In this document: piece after piece, positions 44,980 through 54,937 of the stretch | Layout of the letters: each line of letters starts with the position of its first letter | How positions within the stretch are numbered: the stretch's first letter is position 1 | Assembly: GCF_001280565.1 (NCBI RefSeq) | Contig: NZ_LGRO01000001.1 | Location: forward strand, 1,860,001-1,924,000 | DNA from: Sulfobacillus thermosulfidooxidans | GTDB taxonomy: Bacteria; Bacillota; Sulfobacillia; Sulfobacillales; Sulfobacillaceae | Length of the DNA stretch: 64,000 bases | Direction of reading: 5' to 3' | Translations under genes and position numbers: made by a program | The notes under the pieces: generated by a model | What the model saw: only the letters and a program-made list of their open reading frames with translations | Databases searched by the model: none | What the model was told of the DNA's origin: nothing

Positions 44980-45972
44980 TTACCACTGTGCGACAAAGGG
45001 TTCATAAGGCTCGTCACCCAAAAAGTGTTTTTCCAATTTGTATACTTCCATGCGGATTAATCGTCGGTAAGAAACCATCCGTCGAATTTTTCTCTGACGG
45101 ATCACTTGCCGCAAACGTTCATCGAATCCTTCAACAAATATCTTTCGTGCCTTTTCAGACATCACGATACCTCCCTCCAAGCGACCAAAATCCTTAAGCG
45201 TTATCATCCGCTTGGAAATGAGCGTAAAAATTAAACGGTCGACGATTATTGGTTTAAAAATCTCAGCAATATCTAGATGCAAAGAAAATCGCCGATCGTT
45301 GGTGGTATGAAGATATCCAATGCGGGGATCGAGATGCGTTTTATAGATTTCAGCCAGCACAATACTATACATCAACGAATTCCCAAAGCTTATGAGAGCA
45401 TTGAGTTGATTCGTCGGGGGTCTCCGACTGCGTTTTTGAAAGGTAAATCCTGAACCAGTCAAGATTACATCAAAATTTTGATAATACAGTTCGCGCATAT
45501 TGCCTTCTAGAGCCATTAACTCAGGAATTTTGTTCGTCGACTCGACCAGAGCCGCCAATCGTTCGATTTGCTCAAGGGAACCCATCACATCCTTGCCTCG
45601 GTTAGAATAATAGCGAAGAACTTTCGTGATATTTTGCGCAGCTCCCCAAACGAAAGCTTGGGCAAGTTCAAGCCGCTTTTGGGGGTCGAGATAGAACTCC
45701 GCTTGCTTTAACGTCATAAATCCGGAATTGTAATGCTCGCGCGGATAAAAGGTTCCCATATAATAGCCATAATGATTAAAATAATGCATGGTGATTTCTT
45801 TTTCCGAAAGGAATTCGAGAAATCGTTTATTAAAATCCACTTCCCCATGCACAATAATTTCCCGCACAGACTCGACAGGTAAATAGCGATTACCTTTGTC
45901 ACTTTCAAATAGAATGGTGTTGCCTTTGCGCCGGAATACCCCATTAGAAAAGACATTCACCATGCGCTCCAT
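44980..45972 (-). CDS. cas1: Cas1, CRISPR integrase
   Basis: 330 residues, type I-B Cas1. The metal-binding set is visible as Glu 156 (MALEGNMRELYY), His 222 (IGYLHT) and Asp 234/Glu 237 (LHLDIAEIFKP). The N-terminal domain begins VFSNGVFRRKGNTILFE. It inserts prespacers at the leader-repeat junction with Cas2, and Cas4 next door trims them. The start at 45972 is chosen over an ATG three codons later on length grounds. It lies 26 bp after cas4. Confidence 0.96.
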   Translation of the reverse strand: MERMVNVFSNGVFRRKGNTILFESDKGNRYLPVESVREIIVHGEVDFNKRFLEFLSEKEITMHYFNHYGYYMGTFYPREHYNSGFMTLKQAEFYLDPQKRLELAQAFVWGAAQNITKVLRYYSNRGKDVMGSLEQIERLAALVESTNKIPELMALEGNMRELYYQNFDVILTGSGFTFQKRSRRPPTNQLNALISFGNSLMYSIVLAEIYKTHLDPRIGYLHTTNDRRFSLHLDIAEIFKPIIVDRLIFTLISKRMITLKDFGRLEGGIVMSEKARKIFVEGFDERLRQVIRQRKIRRMVSYRRLIRMEVYKLEKHFLGDEPYEPFVAQW

Positions 45973-45998
45973 ATATGTCGCCTCACATCCTTACTCAA

Positions 45999-46526
45999 TT
46001 AACTCCAGCAAAATTCCACATATCCACAACGTGAACACCATGACACTCTTTTTGCTGGCGGCGGTTTCGGTTCTGCTGTAATCTGTACAATTTCCTCTTT
46101 AATATTTCGCAAGCGTTCGCGCCATGCATCGTCCAAAATCACAATTTCCTTGCGCCGTTCTTCAGGAAATCGAAGCTCTCCTTGGGCGCTAATTCCCCGT
46201 TCTTCAAGCTCCATGAGATAATGCACTAACTGCGTTCGGGCACTGTCAATAGCAGAAGAGCTCTTCTTGATTTCAACAACAATGATGTGACCATCGCGTT
46301 CAATGACCCGGTCCATCTTGGAATTTTCCAATTCCACTTCATTACCTTCACGGGCATAAGCCCGTTCGTGAAGAAATCGCCCGTATTCAATGTTGGGATC
46401 ATCTTCATCAGGATTCAACGCGTGAGCCATGAGCCAGAGTTCACGATGGCAAATCATGTAATACCAAATCAAGGTACCACCGATATGGGGTAAGGGAGTG
46501 GGAATCATTGTATCTTCCTCACTCAT
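45999..46526 (-). CDS. cas4: Cas4, Fe-S RecB-like exonuclease of adaptation
   Basis: 175 residues. One cysteine lies near the N-terminus (YMICHREL) and three at the C-terminus (WCSRCGYVEFC), the set that binds 4Fe-4S. The nuclease motif is VVEIKKSS, preceded by Asp in the KMDRV region. Cas4 trims prespacers and helps choose PAM orientation. The ATG at 46526 overlaps the cas3 stop (ATGA) and AAGGAG lies upstream, so the longer upstream reading is not used. Confidence 0.93.
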   Translation of the reverse strand: MSEEDTMIPTPLPHIGGTLIWYYMICHRELWLMAHALNPDEDDPNIEYGRFLHERAYAREGNEVELENSKMDRVIERDGHIIVVEIKKSSSAIDSARTQLVHYLMELEERGISAQGELRFPEERRKEIVILDDAWRERLRNIKEEIVQITAEPKPPPAKRVSWCSRCGYVEFCWS

Positions 46527-48892
46527 AAAATCACTCCTTCGTCTTGCGCATGGCGGATGTACCAATGCCCTAGACCCAAATCAGCGGAGTAACTTTCAAT
46601 ATCGACTAGACGCTGGACACCCAAGCTAGGATTGCCCTCAGTCAATCCTAATTCCTGTTTTAACGGAATATTAATCATAAACCGGCCAAGTAAATTCAAA
46701 AACTGCTTCCGGCGTAAGAAATCAAGACGCCGTAGGAATCCCGGTTCGATAAACCTTTCATAGATTTCTTCGACCGACACATCAAAACGTTGCATAAGGG
46801 TTTGAGTGGCGTCATCAATCCATAAATATGGTTGATCTTTTGGTCCTCCCAGTGGAATAAAAACGGGTATACGCAGAATAAAGGTGTCCTGGCCAAAAGG
46901 TTCGAGTCCCGCCACAGCACTCCATTGGCCGCATGCTGCGTCAATAAGGCGCTGACGGCCAACAGTGTAGTGGTTACGCTCAAACACCTGATCAAAGTAA
47001 CGATTCAATAACGAAGGAATGTCAGGCTCCTCAATCATCTTGTCCCCTGTCAACAGAGCATCCGTCTCTTCGCGCATGATGGCATCTCGGTAGACAAAAT
47101 GCCGTGACGATGAACCATCTTCCCGTATATAATCGAATACTTTCACATGAGCCCGGGAATTTTCCCCATGCCGGTTTGCTCGTCCTGCTGCTTGGATAAT
47201 GGACGGCAAAATTGCCCGAGCTCGTAAAATGCTTTGAAAACTTATATCAATTCCCGCCTCTAATGTCTGCGTAGCAATCACCAAGGTCGGTTGATGATTT
47301 TTCATCGCATTTTTGATTTGGGACAGTTGATAAGCCTTATGCAGGGGCTGCATGGCGCCATGCAGCGCGAATAGTTTCAAGGTGGGATCTTTTTGGTTTT
47401 GAATCCGCTCAGTGACTTGGGCAACGTCTGCAATTGTATTGAGAATCACAGCACACGATCCACTCTTTGCAACGTGTTCCTGAGCCCATTGGGCTGTATC
47501 ATCAACGTTTTTCGGATCTGGATCGACCGAAATAACAAAGCGACCCGCACTAGATGGCAAGGGCTCAGAGCTTACCACTGTGATCATCGATTCAAGCCCG
47601 AAGGCATACCGGTAAGGGGGAATCGTCGCCGACATAATCAAAATTTGCGTCTGCATTTCTTCCGTCAAGGGCCGCAGCATTGTCAGAAACATATTCCATA
47701 CCGAAGAATCCATAATTTGCGGTTCATCAATAATCACATAAGCATGGTGTAACGCCCTAAGGCGCATGCTCTCTTGCGCTTTTCGGGGAAAAATTGCGCC
47801 GAAAAGCTGGTTAAAAGTGGTGACGACGACTGGAGATTGCCACGACTCCATGAGTAATAACGGCCCTTCGGGACTTTCCGTTTCCTTCAAATCGGGAAGA
47901 GACAAATGATGTTGTTCCAGAACTTCGAGATGGGTGGCATGGCGAATGTTGCCGGCGGTTTGAGTCACAATAGATAAGTATGGAGCCACATAGATTAACT
48001 TGCCAGGTTCGTGCGCGACAAAATGCTTTAAAGCCGCTCTAATGGCCACCAGCGTTTTCCCGGAACCGGTGGGCATTTGTAAAATGGTTATCGGGGTAGA
48101 TTCTTTATGCAAAAGATGTTCCACGTCGTGTTGCACCTGCTGCCGAAATTGGGCCATCTTACCGCCCCCAAGGGCACTAACCCGTTCTTTTTCTGCTTCG
48201 ATGTACTGTTCAAGGTGGGCTAACGCCCCTTTTGCCAGATCAGCATTGATCCCCGGATCGGGCTGAATATTGGCTGCATCAAAGCGGTCAGCAGCAATTA
48301 ATGCACTCGTCGGTCCTCTTAAGGTCCAAGGTAATGCGGAGGATATCTCGTCCATTCGACTAAGGGCTTTAAGCGACCATTTGCGCCATATTCTCGGTAA
48401 TTTCCGTAAGTCTTGTTCTAATTGCGCGGCATCGGTTGAAAAGTGTGAAAATCGGGGACAAGCTTCATGAATAAATTGATGAAAACCCTTCAAATCCATT
48501 TCACGCAGGGCTCCCTCTTCCCATCCCCCAAACCATGGAGGATCGTTAGATAAATCATCCAACACCCCGTGATGACAAGCAATATCTCGACACAAGAATA
48601 AGGCATAACGCATGTCTTCTCGTGACAATGCCTCTTGCTGCACGAGATAGAAGAACAACGCCGCGCCCAAAAAGGCATGATGAACGCCGGGCCCTAATTT
48701 CCGAATATATTGCTGCCAACTATTCCGAGCCTTGCCCATATCATGAAGAAGCCCGGCAAGCTTTAATAAATCCCGGCGAATTCCTTTTTCATGAGCACTC
48801 GCTTGCTCGCCCACCGTCCAAAGATGCTGCGACAACGGAAATTGATTAGATTCGCTACCAGGGCGGGCGATACATTGGTCAAATTGCCACAT
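46523..48892 (-). CDS. cas3: Cas3, HD nuclease-helicase of type I-B
   Basis: 789 residues. The N-terminal HD nuclease has His 23, the His 50-Asp 51 pair in LLHDMGK, His 71/72 and His 107/108. The superfamily 2 helicase has Walker A MPTGSGKT (273-280), DEPQ (389-392), SAT (421-423), and motif VI QAAGRANRHGE. It degrades target DNA recruited by Cascade. All catalytic motifs look intact. It is fused as one protein and sits between cas5 and cas4. Confidence 0.96.
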   Translation of the reverse strand: MWQFDQCIARPGSESNQFPLSQHLWTVGEQASAHEKGIRRDLLKLAGLLHDMGKARNSWQQYIRKLGPGVHHAFLGAALFFYLVQQEALSREDMRYALFLCRDIACHHGVLDDLSNDPPWFGGWEEGALREMDLKGFHQFIHEACPRFSHFSTDAAQLEQDLRKLPRIWRKWSLKALSRMDEISSALPWTLRGPTSALIAADRFDAANIQPDPGINADLAKGALAHLEQYIEAEKERVSALGGGKMAQFRQQVQHDVEHLLHKESTPITILQMPTGSGKTLVAIRAALKHFVAHEPGKLIYVAPYLSIVTQTAGNIRHATHLEVLEQHHLSLPDLKETESPEGPLLLMESWQSPVVVTTFNQLFGAIFPRKAQESMRLRALHHAYVIIDEPQIMDSSVWNMFLTMLRPLTEEMQTQILIMSATIPPYRYAFGLESMITVVSSEPLPSSAGRFVISVDPDPKNVDDTAQWAQEHVAKSGSCAVILNTIADVAQVTERIQNQKDPTLKLFALHGAMQPLHKAYQLSQIKNAMKNHQPTLVIATQTLEAGIDISFQSILRARAILPSIIQAAGRANRHGENSRAHVKVFDYIREDGSSSRHFVYRDAIMREETDALLTGDKMIEEPDIPSLLNRYFDQVFERNHYTVGRQRLIDAACGQWSAVAGLEPFGQDTFILRIPVFIPLGGPKDQPYLWIDDATQTLMQRFDVSVEEIYERFIEPGFLRRLDFLRRKQFLNLLGRFMINIPLKQELGLTEGNPSLGVQRLVDIESYSADLGLGHWYIRHAQDEGVIL

Positions 48893-48926
48893 AAACGCCT
48901 CGCTTTCTCTCTATCATTTACCATAA

Positions 48927-49631
48927 TTACCATAATGCGATGTACGGGACACTTTCATCCGGTTGGGCAAAATACACAGGTCCAGGTTCTTTCGTGTCTT
49001 GCACTTCAATGCGAAATGGCTGGTTCAACGCCTCATAAATAAAGTTTATGGAACCGTGAAAACGGCGGCCGGGTAATGCCTGATATAACATACCTCCAGC
49101 CCGCGCAAAGCGCCTGGAACCTTCCGGCACAAAATTCCTGATACAGTGAGCGGGCACAATGCCTTTTACCGGAACCGGATCAGAAAAATCCGTGGAGGCG
49201 ATAATCTCGGTGTCGACAAGATCCACAAATTCGGGAACGCTCAAGGCAAACGCCGAGCCTAAATAGGTATGGTAGGTGGCTTGACGCCGTGCAATGCGGT
49301 CCGCCAACTCCTCCACCATGGTGCCAGTGTAATACACTCGATAAGACGGATTCACAATAAGTTCCACTGTGGTTGGCCGATTAAACATAGTACCCGATTC
49401 TAAAAATCCTTTCCCTAGTAGAGACAATTGTTGAACCCGTGTCTGGACTGGGCGGAGCAACTCCAGACCCGTCCAGCCCTCTTCTGGCCACATCTCTAAT
49501 CCCATGACCGATGCCAAAAGTCCTCGCAACGCCGTTCGGGGGATAAATGGGTATGTGGCATGGGTCGATGTGGTGTCTGGCCTCCTAAAATGCGCCAGTG
49601 CCGCATGTAAATCAAAAATCAACAATTTCAT
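48927..49631 (-). CDS. cas5b: Cas5 (type I-B Cascade subunit)
   Basis: 234 residues, RAMP fold. The start LIFDLHAALAHFRRPDTTSTHATYPFIPRTALRGLLASVMG is the Cas5h/Cas5b pattern (given here by position, residues about 4-44 in two parts: LHAALAHFRRP and PRTALRGLLAS). It caps the crRNA 5' handle in Cascade. It lies between cas7 and cas3, with 34 bp to cas3. Functional residues cannot be judged further from sequence. Confidence 0.92.
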   Translation of the reverse strand: MKLLIFDLHAALAHFRRPDTTSTHATYPFIPRTALRGLLASVMGLEMWPEEGWTGLELLRPVQTRVQQLSLLGKGFLESGTMFNRPTTVELIVNPSYRVYYTGTMVEELADRIARRQATYHTYLGSAFALSVPEFVDLVDTEIIASTDFSDPVPVKGIVPAHCIRNFVPEGSRRFARAGGMLYQALPGRRFHGSINFIYEALNQPFRIEVQDTKEPGPVYFAQPDESVPYIALW

Positions 49632-49663
49632 GGTTGTTAACCCATCTTTCTCCGTGGTATCCC

Positions 49664-50629
49664 TTAAAAACTTAATTCTTCAGCATCTAATGTCCCTATC
49701 ATTTTGAGATCCGGATTTTTCCACACCCGGATGCGAGCTATACGATCCATATAACGGCTTATCCGATCATTCAATCCCGTAACATCTAAAGTGATATCTT
49801 GGAGTGCCGTTGGAATTTTCGTTCCGGATCCTATATCGGCCCGCACAGTTTCATCGAGGTATCCAATTCGAAAAAAGGGATCTGTATATTCTATATGAAC
49901 CAATAGTTGCGGTTGCTGAAATCCTCGGCCTCGGGCTTGGCGGTATAAGGTTCCTTTCCATAAGGCTTCTAACATAAGCTCCACATCGTCCCCGCGCATC
50001 CCTGTTTCTTTCGCTATGGTGGCATTGATTACAGCCGGCATGGCAAACATGGCAAAAGGCAGATACCATGTCGTCCAAATTGTACCTTGGGTATTTCCTT
50101 CTTCACTACCGTCTTCTTTACTCGTGGTGTCTTTTGACGGCATGACCACAGTTCCTTGCACATATTGGGTTTCAACAGGGTGTAAAGAATGGGCCCAGCC
50201 AAACTGCACAGGACCGGTAAGATGAAAACTTTCTTTAGATACGGAATAGACAGCGCCAAATAGACGAACATCGTAGGCATGTTCACACAGCGCCCTTCTT
50301 TTTTCTTCGCTGCTCTTCAAGTCCTTGACAGTAATCCCCGCTTGTTCAAAAATCTTCTCGACCAAACTGCCCCGGCCTAGCAATTTCCCCTCTGGGGTCC
50401 GCTCTTCGTGAACAAAAACAAACTTATCTTTAGCATCGCCCCCGTCCGGATACTTGGCCAGCACAAAATCCCTTACATCTCGCTTGACACTCACATCAGA
50501 TAACGAGATACGTCCATCGTCCTCACCGAACAGGCGGCGGGCGTCACTGTCTGCGAGAGGATCCCGATTAGGAATCCCATCTTTCACTGTCTTAATAAAT
50601 AACAATTCTCCACTTCGTACTGCGTCCAT
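49664..50629 (-). CDS. cas7b: Cas7 (Csh2-like Cascade backbone)
   Basis: 321 residues. The N-terminal NRDPLADSDARR is the Cas7/Csh2 start and DVRLFGAVYSV is a family hallmark. It polymerises along the crRNA spacer. An insert of about 20 acidic residues (near 165-185, KEDGSEEGNTQG) lies between core strands. AAGGAGG lies 11 bp before the ATG. The gap of 122 bp after cas8b is the largest within the operon. Confidence 0.93.
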   Translation of the reverse strand: MDAVRSGELLFIKTVKDGIPNRDPLADSDARRLFGEDDGRISLSDVSVKRDVRDFVLAKYPDGGDAKDKFVFVHEERTPEGKLLGRGSLVEKIFEQAGITVKDLKSSEEKRRALCEHAYDVRLFGAVYSVSKESFHLTGPVQFGWAHSLHPVETQYVQGTVVMPSKDTTSKEDGSEEGNTQGTIWTTWYLPFAMFAMPAVINATIAKETGMRGDDVELMLEALWKGTLYRQARGRGFQQPQLLVHIEYTDPFFRIGYLDETVRADIGSGTKIPTALQDITLDVTGLNDRISRYMDRIARIRVWKNPDLKMIGTLDAEELSF

Positions 50630-50751
50630 ATAAATTAAATTCCTCCTTAGTCATTAGACGTCATTGATAACCACCATGCTCGATCCGTCATCGACAACCT
50701 GTCAACAAATTATCACGCTCATGAGTGCTTGCGGGCGGATAGACCATCAAA

Positions 50752-52752
50752 TTATAGGGTTGCCGCCTCGGAAATCTTCTCTTCTTTTGGAGGACGTCCC
50801 AAATCATATAGAGCATATCCCGCCCAAAAAGCAGCCATGAAAGCATCACGTTCTTTGCGTACCGTATCAATTTGCCGAAGGAATTCGTTGAGAGTGGCAC
50901 CAACACGTTGGCGAAATTGTTGAGGCAAATGAATGTTGAGTTTCAATGATAATTCCTCAATTTTTCCTAACGCCTTCAAGCCGGCAACATCAGGGGTTAA
51001 ATCCGTCCCAAAAGTCATTATCCGTGAAGAGAGATACTCCTTTTTTGTCGTGTTGTAAAATTGTTGCGAAAATCGTTTGACCAGATGTCCCATGACATAA
51101 CCTAAATCTTCCACATTGTCATCAAAATGCATATTTTCTGGATCGCCATTGGCCATTGCTTGCAATTCTTGCCATGTTCGCACAAATTGTCCTCCTTTCG
51201 AAGCATGAGAATCGCCCATAGTATCAAGAACGTATAAAAATCGGGAAAAGATCAGATAGAACTTGGCAGTGTCTTGTAACACCCAAAAGTTTCCTCCGTG
51301 CAAGGCGGATTTGGCCGCGTCTTGCAGATCTTGGGCGACCCGGTGAATAAATCGTTCACGTCCCGGAGATTCAAGCCGCATAACGTGAGTAAGACTTTGC
51401 CAGAGATATCCCGACCCATAGGCTCGAGCCAACAAAGCGGGAATTCGCAAGACATAAGGGACTTCCAATTGATCGGCATAAGATTTCAATTCCAAATGAA
51501 CCTCATCATGTAATATCGCCAGCGCTGACGGTAAGACATCTTCAATCACAGCCCATAACTGAACATCAGCATTCTCCTGAGTATAATAAATTAAGGTCAA
51601 ACGATAAGCGTCTTTAGCAAACTCTTCCGGCAGCAACGCATCAAATCCCACAACTTGATCCAAAAGGCGATCCGATCCAGAACCCGGAACTCGTTCGCGC
51701 ATTTTCCGCAATCCGGAGAGAAAGGAGTCGAGAAACTCTCTATCCTCCATCATATAGTCCAGCACAGGCAAAACAAATGCTGCCCCTCGAACAGGTGGGG
51801 GTGTGGATTTACTTTTCGATTGAACATTGCCTTTAAAGGCCTCTTGTAAGATTTGGGGAGGAAGGAAACTCGACAAATCTGCAAAGAGTTTACCGCCGTA
51901 AGATAAGGCCGCATAGCAATGTTGACAGAGTGCGACCTCTTCATGTAATGCATGTTTATCGAGCTCACTCGAAATGGGAGCTGTCCAGGTAATGCTATAC
52001 CAGGGCCACGCTTTGGAATACAGGGATACGACTTCGCCAGTATCGTGACAAAATGAGCAGAGAGCTTCCGAAGAACGACCATACTCGGCCCCTTCTTCGA
52101 GTTTCGCCCACCACAACTTATCTAATATCCACTCCAAATCAGCCCATATGCGATTTGTTCCTGAATAACAGGTACCAATGGATATCATATTGTCATCATC
52201 AGCCGGATCTTCGCAGGAAAAGGCACTTCCATCACTACGAAGATCACAAAGAAGGACTAAGCCTTTGGATTCGGGAGCTTCGGCAACAGCCTTGGCTAAT
52301 TTCTCAGCAATGGGAGAAATCATTGGAACATACTGTTCTCCATTAAATGTTTTGTCCAGGCGGCTTTTAAGAAAGCTTTGGGCCCGGTCGACACTATCGA
52401 GTTGGTTGTGATCAAAATAGGGAAATGCAGGAACTCCATAACGGCCTTGGGCCACTTTGGGATTTCCGCCGGTCGCGATCAGCACCGGTGCTGCCACAGC
52501 TAGAGAGAGGTCGGGTATGAATTCCTCTTTTTTCCCTTGTTGGATTTTTTCGCCCCATTGACGATATGGGTGGACATAGACATCATCCGGATGAATTTCT
52601 ACCACAAAAACTTGCTGATAAAAATCGCGTCCCCGGCCAGTGATATCCGTTAATTGCCGCAATAATAATGCTGCATCGACTGCACCATCAATGAATGGAC
52701 GCCCTAAGCGCACTAACGATTCCACTAGAATGCCGCATCCCTCCTCACTCAC
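50752..52752 (-). CDS. cas8b1: Cas8b (Csh1-type large subunit of I-B Cascade)
   Basis: 666 residues. Cas8 proteins diverge fast, and the assignment rests on size, position between cas6 and cas7, and a zinc-finger-like set (CSFCHDTG near residue 230 and CQHCYAAL about 40 residues later) that is common in Csh1. It should recognise the PAM and recruit Cas3. GTG start, 2 bp after the cas6 stop, so translation is coupled. Confidence 0.88.
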   Translation of the reverse strand: MSEEGCGILVESLVRLGRPFIDGAVDAALLLRQLTDITGRGRDFYQQVFVVEIHPDDVYVHPYRQWGEKIQQGKKEEFIPDLSLAVAAPVLIATGGNPKVAQGRYGVPAFPYFDHNQLDSVDRAQSFLKSRLDKTFNGEQYVPMISPIAEKLAKAVAEAPESKGLVLLCDLRSDGSAFSCEDPADDDNMISIGTCYSGTNRIWADLEWILDKLWWAKLEEGAEYGRSSEALCSFCHDTGEVVSLYSKAWPWYSITWTAPISSELDKHALHEEVALCQHCYAALSYGGKLFADLSSFLPPQILQEAFKGNVQSKSKSTPPPVRGAAFVLPVLDYMMEDREFLDSFLSGLRKMRERVPGSGSDRLLDQVVGFDALLPEEFAKDAYRLTLIYYTQENADVQLWAVIEDVLPSALAILHDEVHLELKSYADQLEVPYVLRIPALLARAYGSGYLWQSLTHVMRLESPGRERFIHRVAQDLQDAAKSALHGGNFWVLQDTAKFYLIFSRFLYVLDTMGDSHASKGGQFVRTWQELQAMANGDPENMHFDDNVEDLGYVMGHLVKRFSQQFYNTTKKEYLSSRIMTFGTDLTPDVAGLKALGKIEELSLKLNIHLPQQFRQRVGATLNEFLRQIDTVRKERDAFMAAFWAGYALYDLGRPPKEEKISEAATL

Positions 52753-52754
52753 AC

Positions 52755-53513
52755 CTAATGGGTATGGGCCATCTCGACAAGACCGAACCCTTGAGAATTG
52801 CGATCACCGAACCCTGCATCCCAGCCTATTTGTAACAGGGCTGGAGGACCTTCAATATCGAACAGCCCACTATATCCCTTAATAATGGTTTTCTTATACT
52901 GAACAATGTTTAATTTTGCTTCGTTTTTGAGGCGTAGACGAAAAGGCGGCGATGTCTTATCGAGCAAAAACGGCGACCCCGTCACCGCAATATATTTGCG
53001 CAGCAAATTTTGTAACACCTGCTCTTCAAACTCATGCTCTTTGGGATGATAATACACCGTATAAGGTCGGCCATCCGCTTTCGTCATCGTGCTATGCACT
53101 GTAATCGGGGAAAGGGTACGTACCCGAATATGGGATGTCTGAATATCTATATCATCGACAGAAACGGATGCAAGACGACACGTCTCTGGACCAATGTGAA
53201 ATTCATGAGCTGAGACCAATGCGTTCACAAATTGTTGAATCAATAGTTTCAGTGGAGAGGCAATCACGAGACGTACGGGATAAGTAAAAGCGATGGTTTC
53301 TTTGTTTACGCGAAATCGGCCTTGTATTCGTGAAAAGGCAAACAATCGCAAAGGTCTCCCATCCACAGGAAACCCCATGTCATGTACCGCTTGCGCCACA
53401 TTCTGTTGCATACTATTGTAAATAGCAGCCTGAACCCATTCCACATAATGATAGGGAAGTACCAAGGTGTTATGATGGATAAATTTTGAATCAAGTTCTA
53501 AGGTCACGCGCAC
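52755..53513 (-). CDS. cas6: Cas6, pre-crRNA endoribonuclease
   Basis: 252 residues with two ferredoxin-like folds and the C-terminal glycine-rich loop GFGDRNSQGFG. A candidate catalytic histidine is in the first 40 residues (HHNTLVLPYHYVEW). It cuts the repeat so that the crRNA keeps the ATTGAAAC handle. It is the only Cas6 in the window, so it should serve both the type I-B and III-B complexes. GTG start, 92 bp after the CARF-HEPN gene on the same strand. Confidence 0.92.
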   Translation of the reverse strand: MRVTLELDSKFIHHNTLVLPYHYVEWVQAAIYNSMQQNVAQAVHDMGFPVDGRPLRLFAFSRIQGRFRVNKETIAFTYPVRLVIASPLKLLIQQFVNALVSAHEFHIGPETCRLASVSVDDIDIQTSHIRVRTLSPITVHSTMTKADGRPYTVYYHPKEHEFEEQVLQNLLRKYIAVTGSPFLLDKTSPPFRLRLKNEAKLNIVQYKKTIIKGYSGLFDIEGPPALLQIGWDAGFGDRNSQGFGLVEMAHTH

Positions 53514-53605
53514 GGCCAGACATCACATCCCTGTCACCACAAAATACGAAACACCATCAGTGTTCGTCATTATTTGCCAAAAATCCTTCTTCCTGCCAGT
53601 TACTT

Positions 53606-54832
53606 TTAAACTTTTTCTAACCAAGCAGTAGGCAATTGCCGAGGAATTTTCTTAATACCGTGTTGTTGACCCTGTTCATGGAACGCGGGAAGAAAAGAGT
53701 TTTCCAACCACTCCCGCCATTTCTTCCATTCTTCCTCTGAGACAGGCTGATGGCCATGTGCTAGATACGAATCATTTCGGATATTTAAATATTGTCGCAA
53801 ATGAGATTCTTCTTGTATAAACCATTTCGAAAGAGGTCCCGTATCAATCTCACGCAGCAAACGCCAAGCCTCGAACAGTCCCATTTTTACAGGCTCTGTG
53901 CCGACATCGTGTCGAAATCCCGAAGGCAGCTGTGCGGGCTGAACCTGACTCGTATCAATATGATAACTGTGTTGAAGCTGCCACTGGGCCGTTGCTTCCA
54001 CGAGACGGTAAAGGCGAGCGACGCCGTCATCATACCGTCCCCGTTCTGCCCGTCTTAAGGCGTTAAACCAGAGATCCCAAATTCGTAAATAATCACGCCG
54101 CACCGGCCTTTCAGTTTCTAATAGAAAATGCACCTGTTCGGTATATTGTGAAACAAATGGAATACTGCCAGCATAGAATCGTAAGCATTCATATGCTTGT
54201 TCATATTGAAACCGGTCCCATAGACTTAAAGCTCTGCTCACCTGTTGAGCCTGATAAACGTTTGGTTCCGGTTGCCGTCCTGCAATAAGCTGTTGAAGCC
54301 TTTTCGCCGCCGCCTCGTAGTCATAACTTTCCCAGAACTGTAGTGCCAGCCGAAATTCTCGCTCAAAACGCACCGTATTCGCTGCGACTTGTCGTGGATA
54401 ATGAGTTCCATGCCGTACCTTTTCAAAGTCTGCCCGAGTTCCTGTGACCATATAGATGTCGATCTCCCGATACTCCACAGCCGCTGCAAAGAGAGAGGCC
54501 GACATAGATTTGGTGCCGCCGGTGTAATCGACCGCAATTTGGGCTTCTGGCGTGCGTTGATAGATATTGTCAATGAGGTTATGAAGGATCCCGTAAGCCT
54601 GATCTGGTCGATCCGCAGGAACCTGAATGACCTCAAATTGCTCTGGGCTCAATCCTAAAGAAGCCGCCAATTTTCCATCTTGTCCATTACCTACTTCGAC
54701 ATATGACCCCTTATGTTTTGAATAGGGGTCATCCTCCGAGCAAATAAAATATGTTTTGTCCGGATGAAGATGGTTCCATGTAGACCGAATGGGTTCCGGA
54801 GATCCGCCTACGGTGACTAATAGGACGCGCAA
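53606..54832 (-). CDS. CARF-HEPN effector ribonuclease (TIGR02710-like, Csm6/Csx1 group)
   Basis: 408 residues. The N-terminal CARF domain opens LLVTVGGSPEPI and has the ligand loop DYTGGTKSM (residues 102-110). The middle is helical. The C-terminal HEPN domain ends in RNDSYLAH (Arg 352 to His 359), the Rx6H RNase motif. It should be switched on by cyclic oligoadenylate made by the Cas10 at 56095 and then cut RNA. TTG start with GAAGGGA upstream. It is the first gene in front of cas6 on the minus strand and diverges from cmr1, so it sits between the two systems. Confidence 0.88.
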   Translation of the reverse strand: MRVLLVTVGGSPEPIRSTWNHLHPDKTYFICSEDDPYSKHKGSYVEVGNGQDGKLAASLGLSPEQFEVIQVPADRPDQAYGILHNLIDNIYQRTPEAQIAVDYTGGTKSMSASLFAAAVEYREIDIYMVTGTRADFEKVRHGTHYPRQVAANTVRFEREFRLALQFWESYDYEAAAKRLQQLIAGRQPEPNVYQAQQVSRALSLWDRFQYEQAYECLRFYAGSIPFVSQYTEQVHFLLETERPVRRDYLRIWDLWFNALRRAERGRYDDGVARLYRLVEATAQWQLQHSYHIDTSQVQPAQLPSGFRHDVGTEPVKMGLFEAWRLLREIDTGPLSKWFIQEESHLRQYLNIRNDSYLAHGHQPVSEEEWKKWREWLENSFLPAFHEQGQQHGIKKIPRQLPTAWLEKV

Positions 54833-54937
54833 TATAATCCCTTCTTTTTCGAATATTTCTTTAAATCTTTGGAAGGAATTCTACCATATCTTGGAGAATA
54901 TTGAATAATATTGTCGATTAGATTAGGAGTGACCATA
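54833..54937. promoter_or_regulatory. Divergent promoter region between the CARF-HEPN/cas operon and the cmr operon
   Basis: 105 A+T-rich bases that must start both operons. AATATT (54897-54902) and AATATT (54907-54912) form a short palindrome, and AGGAGTG lies before the cmr1 ATG. No clear -35/-10 pair can be fixed by eye. Confidence 0.45.
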